This document shows positions 1-9,239 of a DNA stretch of 64,000 nt, piece after piece (the stretch's first letter is position 1; the number at the start of each line of letters is the position of its first letter). Under the pieces are notes generated by a model that did not search any database, had not been told where the DNA came from, and worked only from the letters and a program-made list of their open reading frames with translations. The position numbers and the translations under genes were made by a program. The stretch covers positions 27,122,457-27,186,456 of the forward strand of contig CM034236.1 in NCBI GenBank assembly GCA_019916065.1, given 5' to 3'. The DNA comes from Vitellaria paradoxa (lineage: Eukaryota; Streptophyta; Magnoliopsida; Ericales; Sapotaceae).

Positions 1-472
1 AGCACGAAAGCTTTGAAAATGAAGAGGATTTCTCCGGATCAAAGATGGGTGTTGTCTGATCGAAACATTGTTGACAAGGGTTGCATTGAGTCCATATTAG
101 ATCACTGCCGGTGTCCATTATAGCAGAGTAAGGTTCAGCCGGAGTGCCTATTGATAATTTCATAAGGAACTCACCATTCCCTGGATAAATTGGAGACTTG
201 ACTTGGGATGGATCCCTTGCTGCTGCAGCCAAAACCATTTCACTCAACCTCTGCCATCTGTGCCTCCCACGCTTGGTAGCGCGCTTTAGACGCTCGAACT
301 TTGTGAAGTTTCCACCGGAATCCACATGTTGCAGATTCAGTTTGAATCCAATTTGGGTATTCCTGTTATCAAGAACTTGTCTAGTTATCGAACAGGCTGG
401 TGAAACTGACATGAGAATAAGAGGGAGGACAGCAAATAGCACTGTGGATAAAGGATATGGTAATGAAGCCAT
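1..472 (-). CDS. Nepenthesin-like aspartic protease (A1 family), 5' part, runs off left edge
   Basis: The minus strand reads open from an ATG at 472 to the window edge, giving 157 residues without a stop. Residues 1-27 form a hydrophobic signal peptide. Residues 41-76 look like the propeptide of plant nepenthesin/CDR1-type proteases: a HVDSGGNFTKFERL stretch followed by a basic segment. The mature part starts near residue 95 with GEFLMKLSIGTP. The first catalytic motif DTGS is at residues 120-123, followed by the nepenthesin-type Cys cluster (C130, C133, C136, C157) and FDPEKSSSFSKL. Family members are secreted or vacuolar endopeptidases of about 430-450 residues with a second DTG/DSG motif in the C-terminal lobe, which would lie left of the window. 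No intron is seen here. Start choice: signal peptide directly after ATG, and a TATA box at a suitable distance. Family assignment is firm; substrate and exact role cannot be told. Confidence 0.9.
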   Translation of the reverse strand, partial: MASLPYPLSTVLFAVLPLILMSVSPACSITRQVLDNRNTQIGFKLNLQHVDSGGNFTKFERLKRATKRGRHRWQRLSEMVLAAAARDPSQVKSPIYPGNGEFLMKLSIGTPAEPYSAIMDTGSDLIWTQCNPCQQCFDQTTPIFDPEKSSSFSKLSC

Positions 473-538
473 GGGTAAATACTATAAAGCAAAGAGAAAA
501 AGGGAATGAGAGTGTGTGAGAAATAAAATATATTCCTG

Positions 539-546
539 TATTTATA
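539..546 (-). promoter_or_regulatory. TATA box of the aspartic protease gene
   Basis: The minus strand reads TATAAATA here, 67 bases upstream of the ATG. A start of transcription near 505-515, where the minus strand reads CACACTCTCATT, would give a 5' leader of about 35-40 bases. Position and sequence fit a plant core promoter; the start site is inferred. Confidence 0.6.
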
Positions 547-888
547 AAGGTTTGATAAAAGAAAAAGGTATATGAAAATGCAAACATGGATGAGAAATAA
601 AAAGAAAAAGGAATTAAAAAAAAATCTATGAAGAATAGGAAATTGGCATAGAGAAGACTGAGTTGACAAGGTGCTATTAAGCCGTTTCAACATCGATGGA
701 GAGTGAGATATCACCATAATGTGGCTCATCTATCCACGTCATTTGGGTGGTTGGTCGAAAGTGAGATAATGTTTCAACCAGCTCTCACAGCATCTCAAGC
801 ATCTATTAGGTACCAGATTCGTTGTATTCATGACTACTGGTTAATTGGTATCTCAATAATTATGAATGGAGTTCCTTATAATTTCAAT
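547..888. other. Upstream flank of the protease gene
   Basis: Non-coding DNA between the TATA box and the MITE. It is less AT-rich than the DNA further right. I see no gene or clear repeat in it; it is the likely proximal promoter of the protease gene. Confidence 0.5.
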
Positions 889-1820
889 CGGATAATTTTC
901 CCTACACTCCATATGATTTCAGCTTCATACACCTAAACTACACATAGTTTATAAATATGCACCTAAACTCTTTAAAATTTATATTACATACACTTAAATC
1001 TTTTTTATTACATTTTTTATTTAAAAGTTGACTTATAACTATTCAATACTATGAAATTACATTTTTGCTCATAGTATATATTAATAAAAACAATATTTAT
1101 ATTATAATATGATGTATCTTTCTCTTATATATACAAATTATATTATAATTAATTTATTAAATTTTTTGTCAACATTTTTTACATCAATATATACTTTAAA
1201 TTATTATACTTTACATTAATATTTTAAGTTTGTATTATATATAAATAAGTAATTATACATAAATAAATTATCATTACTTTTTTATATTAATAATCTAATA
1301 AACTAAATATGGAAAAAAACATTAAACTATAATTAATTTATTAAATTCTTTTGTGAACTTTTCTATATTAGTACTTTAAATATTATATTTGATCACTTTA
1401 ATATTTTAAATTTATATTATATACAAATTAGAAATTATATATATAAATTATTATTTTTTTTTATTAATAATCTAACAAACCAAGCATGGAAAAAAGAAAA
1501 TTTTAGTTTCTCATTTTCTTTTGCTTCCTTTCCATTAGTATCAAACAATAACAAATGATAATTACCAAAAAAAAGAAACAATAACAAGTGAACTTTACTT
1601 TCAAATTTCTTTTTCATGCATTTTTTTTATATATTAATAGTATAAGGGTATAAAAATAATTTATAGCATTCAAAAGATACTTTTTGGATGAAAAATTTAA
1701 TAGAAGGGGTTTAAGTGAATGTAATACAAATTTTAACGAGTTTAGATGTACATTTATAAAACATGTGGGGTCTAACTGTATAAAGTCGAAACCATATAGA
1801 GTGTAGGTAAAATAAACCCT
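889..1820. mobile_element. Mutator-type (MULE) MITE with 9-bp target duplication
   Basis: About 115 bases at each end are inverted repeats. The left end reads GGATAATTTTCCCTACACTC and the reverse complement of the right end reads GGGTTTATTTTACCTACACT; the match continues through the MITE end with scattered changes. The 9-mer AATTTCAAT flanks it on both sides (880-888 and 1821-1829), the target-site length typical of Mutator elements. No transposase is encoded. The interior is extremely AT-rich and holds an internal direct duplication. Confidence 0.85.
1138..1498. repeat. Direct duplication of about 180 bp inside the MULE MITE
   Basis: The segments about 1138-1315 and 1320-1498 run in parallel. 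Both pass through TATAATTAATTTATTAAATT, then a TTTTGT(C/G)AAC stretch, then AATATTTTAA, and end in AATAATCTAA(T/C)AAAC(T/C)AA followed by ATGGAAAAAA. The copies are diverged, with small gaps. Confidence 0.7.
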
Positions 1821-1829
1821 AATTTCAAT

Positions 1830-2957
1830 TTACAAGTTACTTAAATATACCATATACTAGTGTTTACGCATGAAATGCATAGAATTATATAATTTTTTAT
1901 TGACAAAATTAATTTTTAAATATATTATAAGATATTGTAATAAAATTGCGTAAATTTATAAAGTAATTATTGAATTAATTATTTTCTTACATTTATATTT
2001 TTGCTTGCAATAATTTTGGCGAGACAATAGAGTTGATCAAAGTTAGGCATCTGTTATGAATACTAAAAATTTATATTTTACTAAATTTTGATCTCACATA
2101 GTCCTAAAAACTAAGATTGGCTCTAAAATAAATATTAAATTTGAAACCTATTTAATCAATCCGATCACTTTTTTTTTTTAATTTCAAATTGTTTTTTCAT
2201 TTTAATATATATATATATATATATATATGCTTTTACTTATTTTTTGATTCTTGAGTCATTTTGCAAAATTAAATTGAGTTAAAACTACAGTTATTCTTAA
2301 TTGTATAAAATCATTTTTGACTGATTTTATAAAATGCCTCAAATTAAAAATATTAGTTTTATTAATTGTACATTATATTTTATAAAAATAATTCAAATAT
2401 CAAGTATTATTAATTGGATTTTCAACCAAATGGTCAATATGACTAATTTAGTTTTAAAACTAGAATTTAACAATAAAAATTTATTCCCCAAATTAATTAA
2501 TATTTAGGCACTTCAAAGCCCAATTAATAGTAGGCTTTTTTTATTTTTAAATTTAAAATACATTAAGGGTTGTTATTGTGAAAGGAGTTAAATGTTTTTT
2601 AATTTAATTAATATCCAGTCATTTTAAAAGTATTTTTAATATAATTATTATTTAGATATTTTTATTACCATTTGAAATTTAATTCCTAATATGTTTGAAT
2701 ATAAAAATTTGGTGATGATAGTGAATGAATGACAAGTGAATCCATTTTAGGAATCCATTAACCCATTTTACATTCCTTCAAATCACATGTTATAAACTAA
2801 TTAGTCACTATATAGACAAAAGAGGAGGAAAAAAAAAAAAGAAGTTGTGTTTATATATCATTTTTGGGACAAAAACAAGTAAAATGAGAGAACATAACAC
2901 TGTAGAATAAAAGAAAGAAAGAGTATTATATTCAAAAATTTATTAAAAAAAGAAAAA
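1830..2957. repeat. AT-rich intergenic DNA; left copy of an AT-rich repeat, with an (AT)n run
   Basis: No gene is visible. A run of AT dinucleotides lies at 2205-2228. The part from about 2375 to 2957 resembles DNA on the other side of the mitochondrial insert (about 12490-13000): both carry AAGTATTATTAATTGG, a 'taaatttaaaatacattaag' type stretch, GTTGTTATT, a purine-rich run, and TATTCAAAAATTTAT just before the junction. Confidence 0.5.
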
Positions 2958-3727
2958 GTTGAATGAGAAGCCTCGCTCCCTAAAGGGCTTATTTAGGGGT
3001 TACAAGAGTCGATCTGAATTTTGCCACGAACCCCAACAAAGAAAGAGCAAGAATGAGACTACAACGCTATATCGATCAAAGGAATTCTTTATACGCTATT
3101 CTCTTTCTTTTTCCCATCAACAACAAAACTCTCTAAAGCGAATAAAGTGAACCGAAAAGAAAGAGGTTGACCACTTAGAAAGTGCTCTTAGGAATAGCCT
3201 TTCTTTTCTATTTTATACGAATATCGGGCTTTCCATTTTAGATGAATAAGAATGATTCGAGTCGTATCAGTTCCAACTAAAGAGAGAATTGGGTGGACGT
3301 TACTTAGGCTATTAAGCTGCACTCCTCCCTTTTTCTTTATGATATTAGTTGATCTACTTTGGTTATAGTAGAAAAGGAGGGAGCTGTTGAATGAGTTAAG
3401 TAAGCGGATGAACTCCTTAAATCTAAAGTAAGCGGGTGAACTCCTTAAATCTGAAAGCTTGTTGATATTATGGATTGCACGATCATGTGAGGGAGAAGGA
3501 CCATTATTTCTCTCTTCGAACGATTGAATCCGTCCCTTGGTTTTCTTTTTTGGTTCCCCTTCTAGTCCCAGAGCAACCTTTTTTATGGGATCTAAATCGA
3601 TACGGGCGCTATTCCTGGCACATGTAACAATTTCATAGAGGCCTTTCTCCTTTTAAAGAAATCAGGGAGTAAAGACTTTTACTCAATCAACTAGTAGGAG
3701 TTCATGCTCGGAAAGAGTTCCTTGGTA

Positions 3728-4610
3728 GCTCCCCAAGCGGACTGTTTCACGCGTTAGTTGGGCCCCTAATCCGCATAGACCAAAGGCGAACACTCATCGT
3801 TTACAGCATGGACTATCAAGGTATCTAATCCTGTTCGCTCCCCATGCTTTTACACCCTAACGTTGGTAGGGACCCCGAGAGTTGCCTTTGCTTTTGGCAT
3901 TCCTTTATAGATTTCTGAATTTCACCTCTACACACGAAATTCTTATCTCCTCTGTCCCACTCAAGTGAATTGGTTTTAAGAGCATTCCGCCAGTTTTTGG
4001 AGACTTTAACTTTCAACCCAATTCACCGCTTATATGCCTTTTATGCCCAATCATTCTGAAGAACACTTGCCTCCCGTCTTACTGTGGCTACTGGCACAGA
4101 GTTAGCTGGGGCTTTTTACTCGAGTCTTGTCATGATCGTGCACTCAATGAAAGAGCCTTACATGCAACATTGCCCTTTTTTACTCACACAATACTGCTAG
4201 ATTGGGCCTTTGCCCATTGTCCAAGATTCCCCACTGCTACCTTCCATAGAAGTTTGGGTTGTGCCTCAGTCTCAATGTGGCTGATAATCCAAAAAGACTA
4301 GCTAAGCATCATTGGCTTGGTTAGCCTTTACCTAACCAACTACCTAATAATACCCAGGCTCATCAATCAGTGCTTTTTAGCTTTCTTTAGTATTTGGTCT
4401 GAGCTGTTTGGCGAATTCCCACGCGTTACGCACACATTCGCCATTTTGTTCTCAACTCTTCCCACCTCCCAAGTGAGATAAGCTACCTTTAGCTAGGAGA
4501 CTCTTTTCATTTTGCCCAGCTCCCTGAAAAACAATGTTCGACTTGCATATGTTAAGCATAAAGCTAGTATTCCTTCTAAGCCAAGATCAAACTCTTCTTT
4601 TGAGTATGAT
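3728..4610 (-). pseudogene. rrn18: Mitochondrial 18S (SSU) rRNA gene, 5' portion, NUMT fragment
   Basis: The minus strand starts at 4610 with ATCATACTCAAAAGAAGAGT, the plant mitochondrial 18S 5' end. It then passes the bacterial-type landmarks in order: the 27F region, the CACGCGTTA region near 4425, the 350 region (ACTGCTACCTTCC on plus, near 4232), the 515-530 loop (near 4080-4110) and the 800 region (GACTATCAAGGTATCTAATC on plus, near 3810). Similarity stops at about 3728, near E. coli position 880-890. Many differences are transitions, such as GATCTTGG for GATCCTGG. The 3' half is missing here and part of it lies elsewhere in the insert on the other strand. Confidence 0.9.
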
Positions 4611-5803
4611 TAGGCCCTACAATGGTAGAACCAGGTGAACTGGGCATACTACTTCCTAACCTTCTGTGGACTTTGCTTCTCTTATGATTTTTGCTACCAT
4701 GTTTAGTTTAGTGATTGATATCTTAAAAAGTCTAAGCTCGCACGCAGTACCCTATGAGGTCTCTGATCTCGGTGAAGGGAAGTGAAACATAAGCGAGGAA
4801 GAAAAGAAAACGAAGCTCAGACAACATAAGATTAGCAGAAGTGGGAGTACGGGAATTATTTTCTGAAGAAACGATATAGTTAATACATTTCTCTTCTTCT
4901 TCTCTATATTTTTCAAGATTTGACAAAGTTTCTCGGGGGTTTTAACTTACCAAATACATGGCGTAAGGCCCTTAAAAAAGGCTCTCGGATTCACTAACAT
5001 AACCTTTAACCCAATCAGAAATGGACACTTATCGAGTCACTTATCGATCTTACAAATAAAAAGTCGATTACTTCTCATTGTATCATTCATTTGATTGGCG
5101 ATGGATTAAACACCAACATCTAGTTGGACCTGTGGCACCCCTTCAGCCACCTTAAAGACAAGTTTGGCGATAGACTGAGATACAATGCAGGTATTCCCTG
5201 GGATGCAAAAGATTCCAACAATCATCTCCAATAGACAATGGAACCCCCCTTTTCCTACTTCTACAGATCTCATTGCGGTCTCGAGAAAGCTGGACAAAAG
5301 TTCAAATTCTATTACAAGACCATGACAAAATTGTTTGGAAGCAAGACCTAACAGTCTCTATTCCCTTCGTTTGGAACCAAGTACGTGTATCTTATCTGGT
5401 AATTTCATGGCATAGCATAGTTTGATTCAAGGACTGAATTCTGAGCCAATGCTAGCCTTTTTAAGTAGGCTGCTCCGCTATACACACCTAACTCCACGTA
5501 AAGAAATTCAAACCAACTTTACCAAACTAATTGTTTCCCTTTTTTGAAAGATAATCATGAGAAACTGCTTAATAATCTTAAGTTGAAACATCCACCCCAT
5601 TCATCCAAAAGAGGAGAGGCTTTCATCTGGATCCCAGTGAAAAGCAAAGATAGAATTCCTATATAGAGAGCAAGAAAGAGGATTCAGTATTGTGAATTTC
5701 GGAAAAAGGTAGCTGTTCACCGAAAAATCATTTTCTTGGAAGAGGTTAATTAAAATAAAGTGTAAAATGAGCTTTTCACTTAAGAAGGGGCATTTCTTAG
5801 CAT
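4611..5803. other. Mitochondrial-type DNA without recognisable gene
   Basis: This is the DNA upstream of the rrn18 5' end, up to the transposon insertion. Composition matches the rest of the insert. The short open frames here have no family features. Confidence 0.5.
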
Positions 5804-6029
5804 GCACTACGACAAATCACACTTTCGGCGACCATTTTTCCCGACCAAATATAAATTTGGTCGTTAAAGGTGACTTTTCCCGACCAAATATAAATTTAGT
5901 CGCCAATAGTCACTTTTCCCCGATCAAAAAAATGTTAGTCACCAAAGGATAACTTTTCCCGACTAATTGGTCGCTAAAGGGCAACTTTTCCCGACCAAAT
6001 ATAAATTTGGTCGCTAAAGGCGAACTTTT

Positions 6030-6640
6030 CCCGACCAATTGGTCGGGAAAAGTGTAAAAAAATTATTACAAAAAGAGTTAAAATAATTAAATAAAAATAA
6101 TAAAAATTTAAGGGAACTTTTCCCGATCAATTGGTCGGGAAAAGTGTAAAAAATTATTACAAAGAAAATTAAAATAATTAAATAAAAATAATAAAAATTT
6201 AAGGGAACATTTCCCGACCAATTGGTCGGAAAAAGTGTAAAAAAATTATTACAAAGAAAGTTAAAATAATTAAATAAAAATAATAAAAATTTAAGGGAAC
6301 TTTTTCCGACCAATTGGTCGGAAAAAGTGTAAAAAAATTATTACAAAGAAAGTTAAAATAATTAAATAAAAATAATAAAAATTTAAGGGAAAAGTGTAAA
6401 AAAATTATTATAAAAAAGTTAGAATAATTAAATAAAAATAATAAAAATTTTAACACTTTTGGCGACCAATTGGTCGCTAAAAGCGAACTTTTCCCGACCA
6501 ATTGGTTGGCAAAAGTGTAAAAAAAATTATTACAAATAAAGTTAAAATAATTAAATAAAAATAATAAAAATTTTAACACTTTTGGCGACCAATTGGTCGC
6601 TAAAGGGGAACTTTTCCCGACCAATTGGTCGGCAAAAGTA
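6030..6640. repeat. Tandem array of about 92-bp units with a palindromic core
   Basis: Units start with the palindrome CGACCAATTGGTCG, continue as GGGAAAAGTGTAAAAAAATT, then an A/T run ending in AATAATAAAAATTT. Units begin near 6031, 6125, 6218 and 6310, with shorter or altered ones to about 6640. Several palindromes carry one change (CGATCAATTGGTCG, CGACCAATTGGTTGG). Confidence 0.8.
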
Positions 6641-6689
6641 TTAAAATTTTTTAATATATATATAAATATGTAAAATATATATACAAATG

Positions 6690-6765
6690 AAAGCTTGGCC
6701 TAGTGGCCAAACACGCCAGCTTCCAAAGAGATGGCATAAGTTCGAGTCTCACCAACAACAACAAC
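6690..6765 (+). repeat. tRNA-derived (SINE-like) segment inside the CACTA-like element
   Basis: TTGGCCTAGTGGCC at 6695-6708 fits a Pol III A box and AAGTTCGAGTCTC at 6738-6750 fits a B box, at tRNA-like spacing. An (AAC)n run follows. It does not fold as a proper tRNA, so it is read as a SINE head or captured tRNA-like piece. Confidence 0.5.
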
Positions 6766-6789
6766 AAAAATCTTAAAAATATAGAGATC

Positions 6790-6882
6790 AACACGTGGCA
6801 CAATCATAGATCGACACGTGGCACAACACCAAGGTGCCATGTGGCATGATGACATGTCAACAAATAATGCCACGTGGCACCA
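6790..6882. promoter_or_regulatory. Cluster of CACGTGGC (G-box/ABRE-type) motifs
   Basis: ACACGTGGCA occurs at 6791-6800 and again at 6814-6823. CCATGTGGCA (one change) is at 6837-6846 and CCACGTGGCA at 6870-6879. These match the plant G-box/ABRE core recognised by bZIP factors. Function here is not shown. Confidence 0.35.
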
Positions 6883-7783
6883 CATTTAAATTTTTATTTT
6901 TTTAAATTAATTTAAATTTTCAATTCTAAACTTTTTGCCAACCAATTGGTCGGGGAAAGTGTACAATTGCCGACCAATTGGTCGGGAAAAGTGAAGAATT
7001 GCCGATCAATTGGTCGGCAAAAGATTTTGTATTTTTTCCCATTAAAAATTCTTTGCCAACCAATTAGTCGGGAAATGTTTTACATTTGCCGACCAAATGA
7101 TTTTTTGGTCGGGAAAAGTTTCCCCGACGAGCCTTCGCCGACTAAATACCGACCAAACAAATTTGGTCGGGAAATGTTTTGCCGACTAAATTATACCCTT
7201 TAGCGACCAAATTTTTGGTCGGTAATTGTGTGATTTTTTGTAGTAGCAAGAAAAAGGGCTTAAAAGCTCCTTTATCAACCTTCCCCTTTCTTTAAGAATA
7301 AGGTAAGCGATAATGCCCGGTTGGGCACTAGCTATCGCTTTACTAATACAAAAGAGAGTAAGGCTATTCTTATGTTTAAAAAATCCTAGATTGGTTAGGT
7401 TGATCAACCAATCTGGTCACCATCACCGTTACGTTACAAATCCCAGGGCAAGGGAAGGGAAATGTGTCTTTCTCGATTGTTTGACCAAGGGAGGTGAAAG
7501 CCTATGCATAGTGACCAAGGCGTAAGACCTCCAACTCAAATGAGAGGAGTAAGGTAGACCCCGGTCCTTCCTCCTAAAGGAAGTGAGTGACATTTTGTAC
7601 AATATACGTCCTGGCTACTTGCAAGACTCGTTTCACTCCTACTTTTGAAAAAAGGCAGCCTTACGCCAGAGCTCGCCCAGAGCTTGTGATTTAGCTGTTG
7701 CAAGCTCCTCACTTTCCGCTAGACCTGCCATCTAGCTGTAAAAGATTTTTGGCCTATCAAAATCACAAGTTCAAACCGGCCTT

Positions 7784-8122
7784 CGTCAAGTCCGCATGGC
7801 CCTTATGGGCAGGGCCACACACGTGCTACAATGGTAATTACAATGGGAAGCAAGGCTATAAGGTAGAGCGAATCTAGAAAGATTGCTTCAGTTCTGATTA
7901 TTTTCTGTAACATGGGAACATGAAGTTAGGATTACTAGTAATCGTAAATTAGTATGCCATGGTGAATATGTACCTAGGCCTATACATACTGCCTGTCACA
8001 CCTTGGGAATTGGTTTCGCTCGAAGCATCAGACCAATGATCACCTATGACTTCTGTGTACCACTAGTGCCACAAAGGCTTTTGGTGGTCTTATTGGCGTA
8101 TACCAGGGTAAGGTCTTTAGTC
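7784..8122 (+). pseudogene. rrn18: Mitochondrial 18S (SSU) rRNA gene, 3' portion, NUMT fragment
   Basis: It begins at CGTCAAGTCCGCATGGCCC and passes GCCACACACGTGCTACAATG, TTACTAGTAATCGTAAAT and the decoding-site region near 7980-8000 (CCTGTCACACCTTGGGAATT). It continues to TATTGGCGTATACCAGGGTA, then stops matching, short of the anti-Shine-Dalgarno end. It corresponds roughly to E. coli 1190-1470. Orientation is opposite to the 5' portion at 3728-4610, and the middle of the gene (about E. coli 890-1190) is absent. Confidence 0.9.
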
Positions 8123-8868
8123 TTAATCAAGAGAGGTCAAGGTCGCATTGGAACGGTCGGTAGTTTCATAGTTTCATTCGAGAGTCTAATCTCTTTGTGA
8201 TGTTTGTTTTTCTTTGAAGAAAAAAAAAAAGAAGGGGGTCGATTTAGGCTCCTTCCCGCACACTGCATAGTTGCGCTAGCAGGTACTATGAGCCATTTGT
8301 CCCACACATCTAACCAGCTTGCTTGGTTCACTAGTTTCACCGAAAACTCTCCTTTGTTGAAGCGAAGCATAGTGCATTTTAGGGGTTTAGCGAGAAATGT
8401 CTCTTCTTTCATTTTGGTTTATTCACGAATCTAAAACTTAGCACTTGTTTTCTTATTGATTCTAGGGGTGGCGGCGTTCTTAAATGAAGTCTATCCAAAC
8501 TAAATTAGCATTTCTTAGATTGGGCTAGGCCTCTCCAACTGATCTGGGCACTGGGGCCCTAAATGTGCTAGTGATTGGCACAAAGGGGAGTGGTTGCCCA
8601 AGTTTCTCAACCTAGTATCCGACACCTCATGTTCATGATATCGACATTCAACTGTGCCTTGGAGACGCAGTCGAAGCACACCTACCCAATGTGCTTCTTT
8701 CTCGATATGCTCTAGTCCTAGGTGTCCTCGAGTGGTCTTCTAGCCTTAGAAGAAATCGTGTCCATCCTGGACATTTGCAACGTCCTCCCATGCCTTTTAT
8801 TATTTAAAATATGGGAAAAAAATAAAGGAAAAGATGACTGACCCATTCGGTGACTTTCGCGGTTGCCC
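8123..8868. other. Mitochondrial-type DNA, includes start of the rps3 intron
   Basis: Nothing recognisable from 8123 to about 8720. From 8868 leftwards on the minus strand the sequence GGGCAACCGCGAAAG follows the rps3 first exon and looks like the 5' end of the known group II intron of plant mitochondrial rps3. Confidence 0.45.
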
Positions 8869-8942
8869 TCATTGAACCAACTTAAATCTAAACTACAATT
8901 CAAATCAAGTCTTACTGAAATTGGATTTCCTTTTCGTGCCAT
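8869..8942 (-). pseudogene. rps3: Mitochondrial rps3, first exon, NUMT remnant
   Basis: The ATG at 8942 on the minus strand starts MARKGNPISVRLDLN, the conserved N-terminus of plant mitochondrial ribosomal protein S3. In many plants the first exon is 74 nt long, followed by a group II intron; here the match ends after 74 nt and an intron-like start follows. The second exon is not in the window. Several residues differ from the usual sequence (NCSLDLSWFN). It lies 12 bases after the expected end of rps19, as in plant mitochondrial genomes. Confidence 0.85.
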
Positions 8943-8954
8943 ATGCACTTGGAC

Positions 8955-9239
8955 TTGACTTTTCCCCCTTTTTCTTCCTAGTCCAATATTTGTTCTCGAA
9001 GGTCTTCCTTTCTGTGTAAAAGCAAACTCTCCAAATTTATAGCCAACCCTTCTTTCAGTGATCTTACAACGAACACGAGTTTCTTCATGGTAAATTCGTA
9101 CGGAGCAATCAATGAATTTTAATGAAGTAGAAGATCTACGTGACCAAATTTTCTTCTTCAAAAGAAGATCTCTCTTCTTCTTCATTCTCAACATGAACGC
9201 ATCAAGAAAACTTCCCTTCCATATAGATCATCGTGGCAT
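8955..9239 (-). pseudogene. rps19: Mitochondrial ribosomal protein S19, NUMT pseudogene
   Basis: The minus strand from the ATG at 9239 encodes a small-subunit ribosomal protein of about 94 residues. Recognisable pieces in order are SIWKGSF, LRMKKKRDLL, KIWSRRS, VRCKITE, KFGEFAFT and SRTNIGLGRKRGK. Codon 4 is TGA where plant mitochondrial rps19 has an Arg codon (CGA), a single C-to-T change that kills the reading frame. The usual stop is also absent: at the expected place the frame reads AAA AGT CAA and runs on in phase into rps3. CAA-to-UAA editing could have made the stop in the organelle, or the stop was lost; I cannot decide. The gene cannot make S19 as it stands. Confidence 0.9.

Larger units (their letters stand above)
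5804..7240. mobile_element. CACTA-like non-autonomous DNA transposon
   Basis: Left end CACTACGACAAATCACAC; the reverse complement of the right end reads CTACTACAAAAAATCACAC. These are imperfect inverted termini of the CACTA type with a TTTTTGTAGTA right end. Inside both ends are many copies, in both orientations, of short subterminal motifs built on CGACCAATTGGTCG or GACCAAAT..TTTGGTCG, as is usual for plant CACTA elements. No transposase is seen. The target duplication is unclear: GCA is a candidate 3-mer but does not sit cleanly on both sides. The element interrupts mitochondrial-derived DNA, so it arrived after the NUMT. Confidence 0.75.

Noticed and set aside
198..509. 103-codon plus-strand frame at the left edge
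   Set aside because: It is the antisense shadow of the aspartic protease gene, whose minus-strand translation gives a clear family match.
5106..5297. 63-codon frame upstream of rrn18
   Set aside because: No similarity to a mitochondrial protein that I can recognise.
6014..6624. Long minus-strand frames with FLLFLFNYFN repeats
   Set aside because: They are translations of the 92-bp AT-rich tandem array, not a membrane protein gene.
6031..6640. CRISPR-like look of the regular palindromic array
   Set aside because: The spacers are not unique but themselves repeated, and the context is a plant DNA transposon.
8718..9194. One continuous 158-codon minus-strand frame read as a single protein
   Set aside because: It is rps19 without its start and stop, run together with the first exon and intron of rps3.
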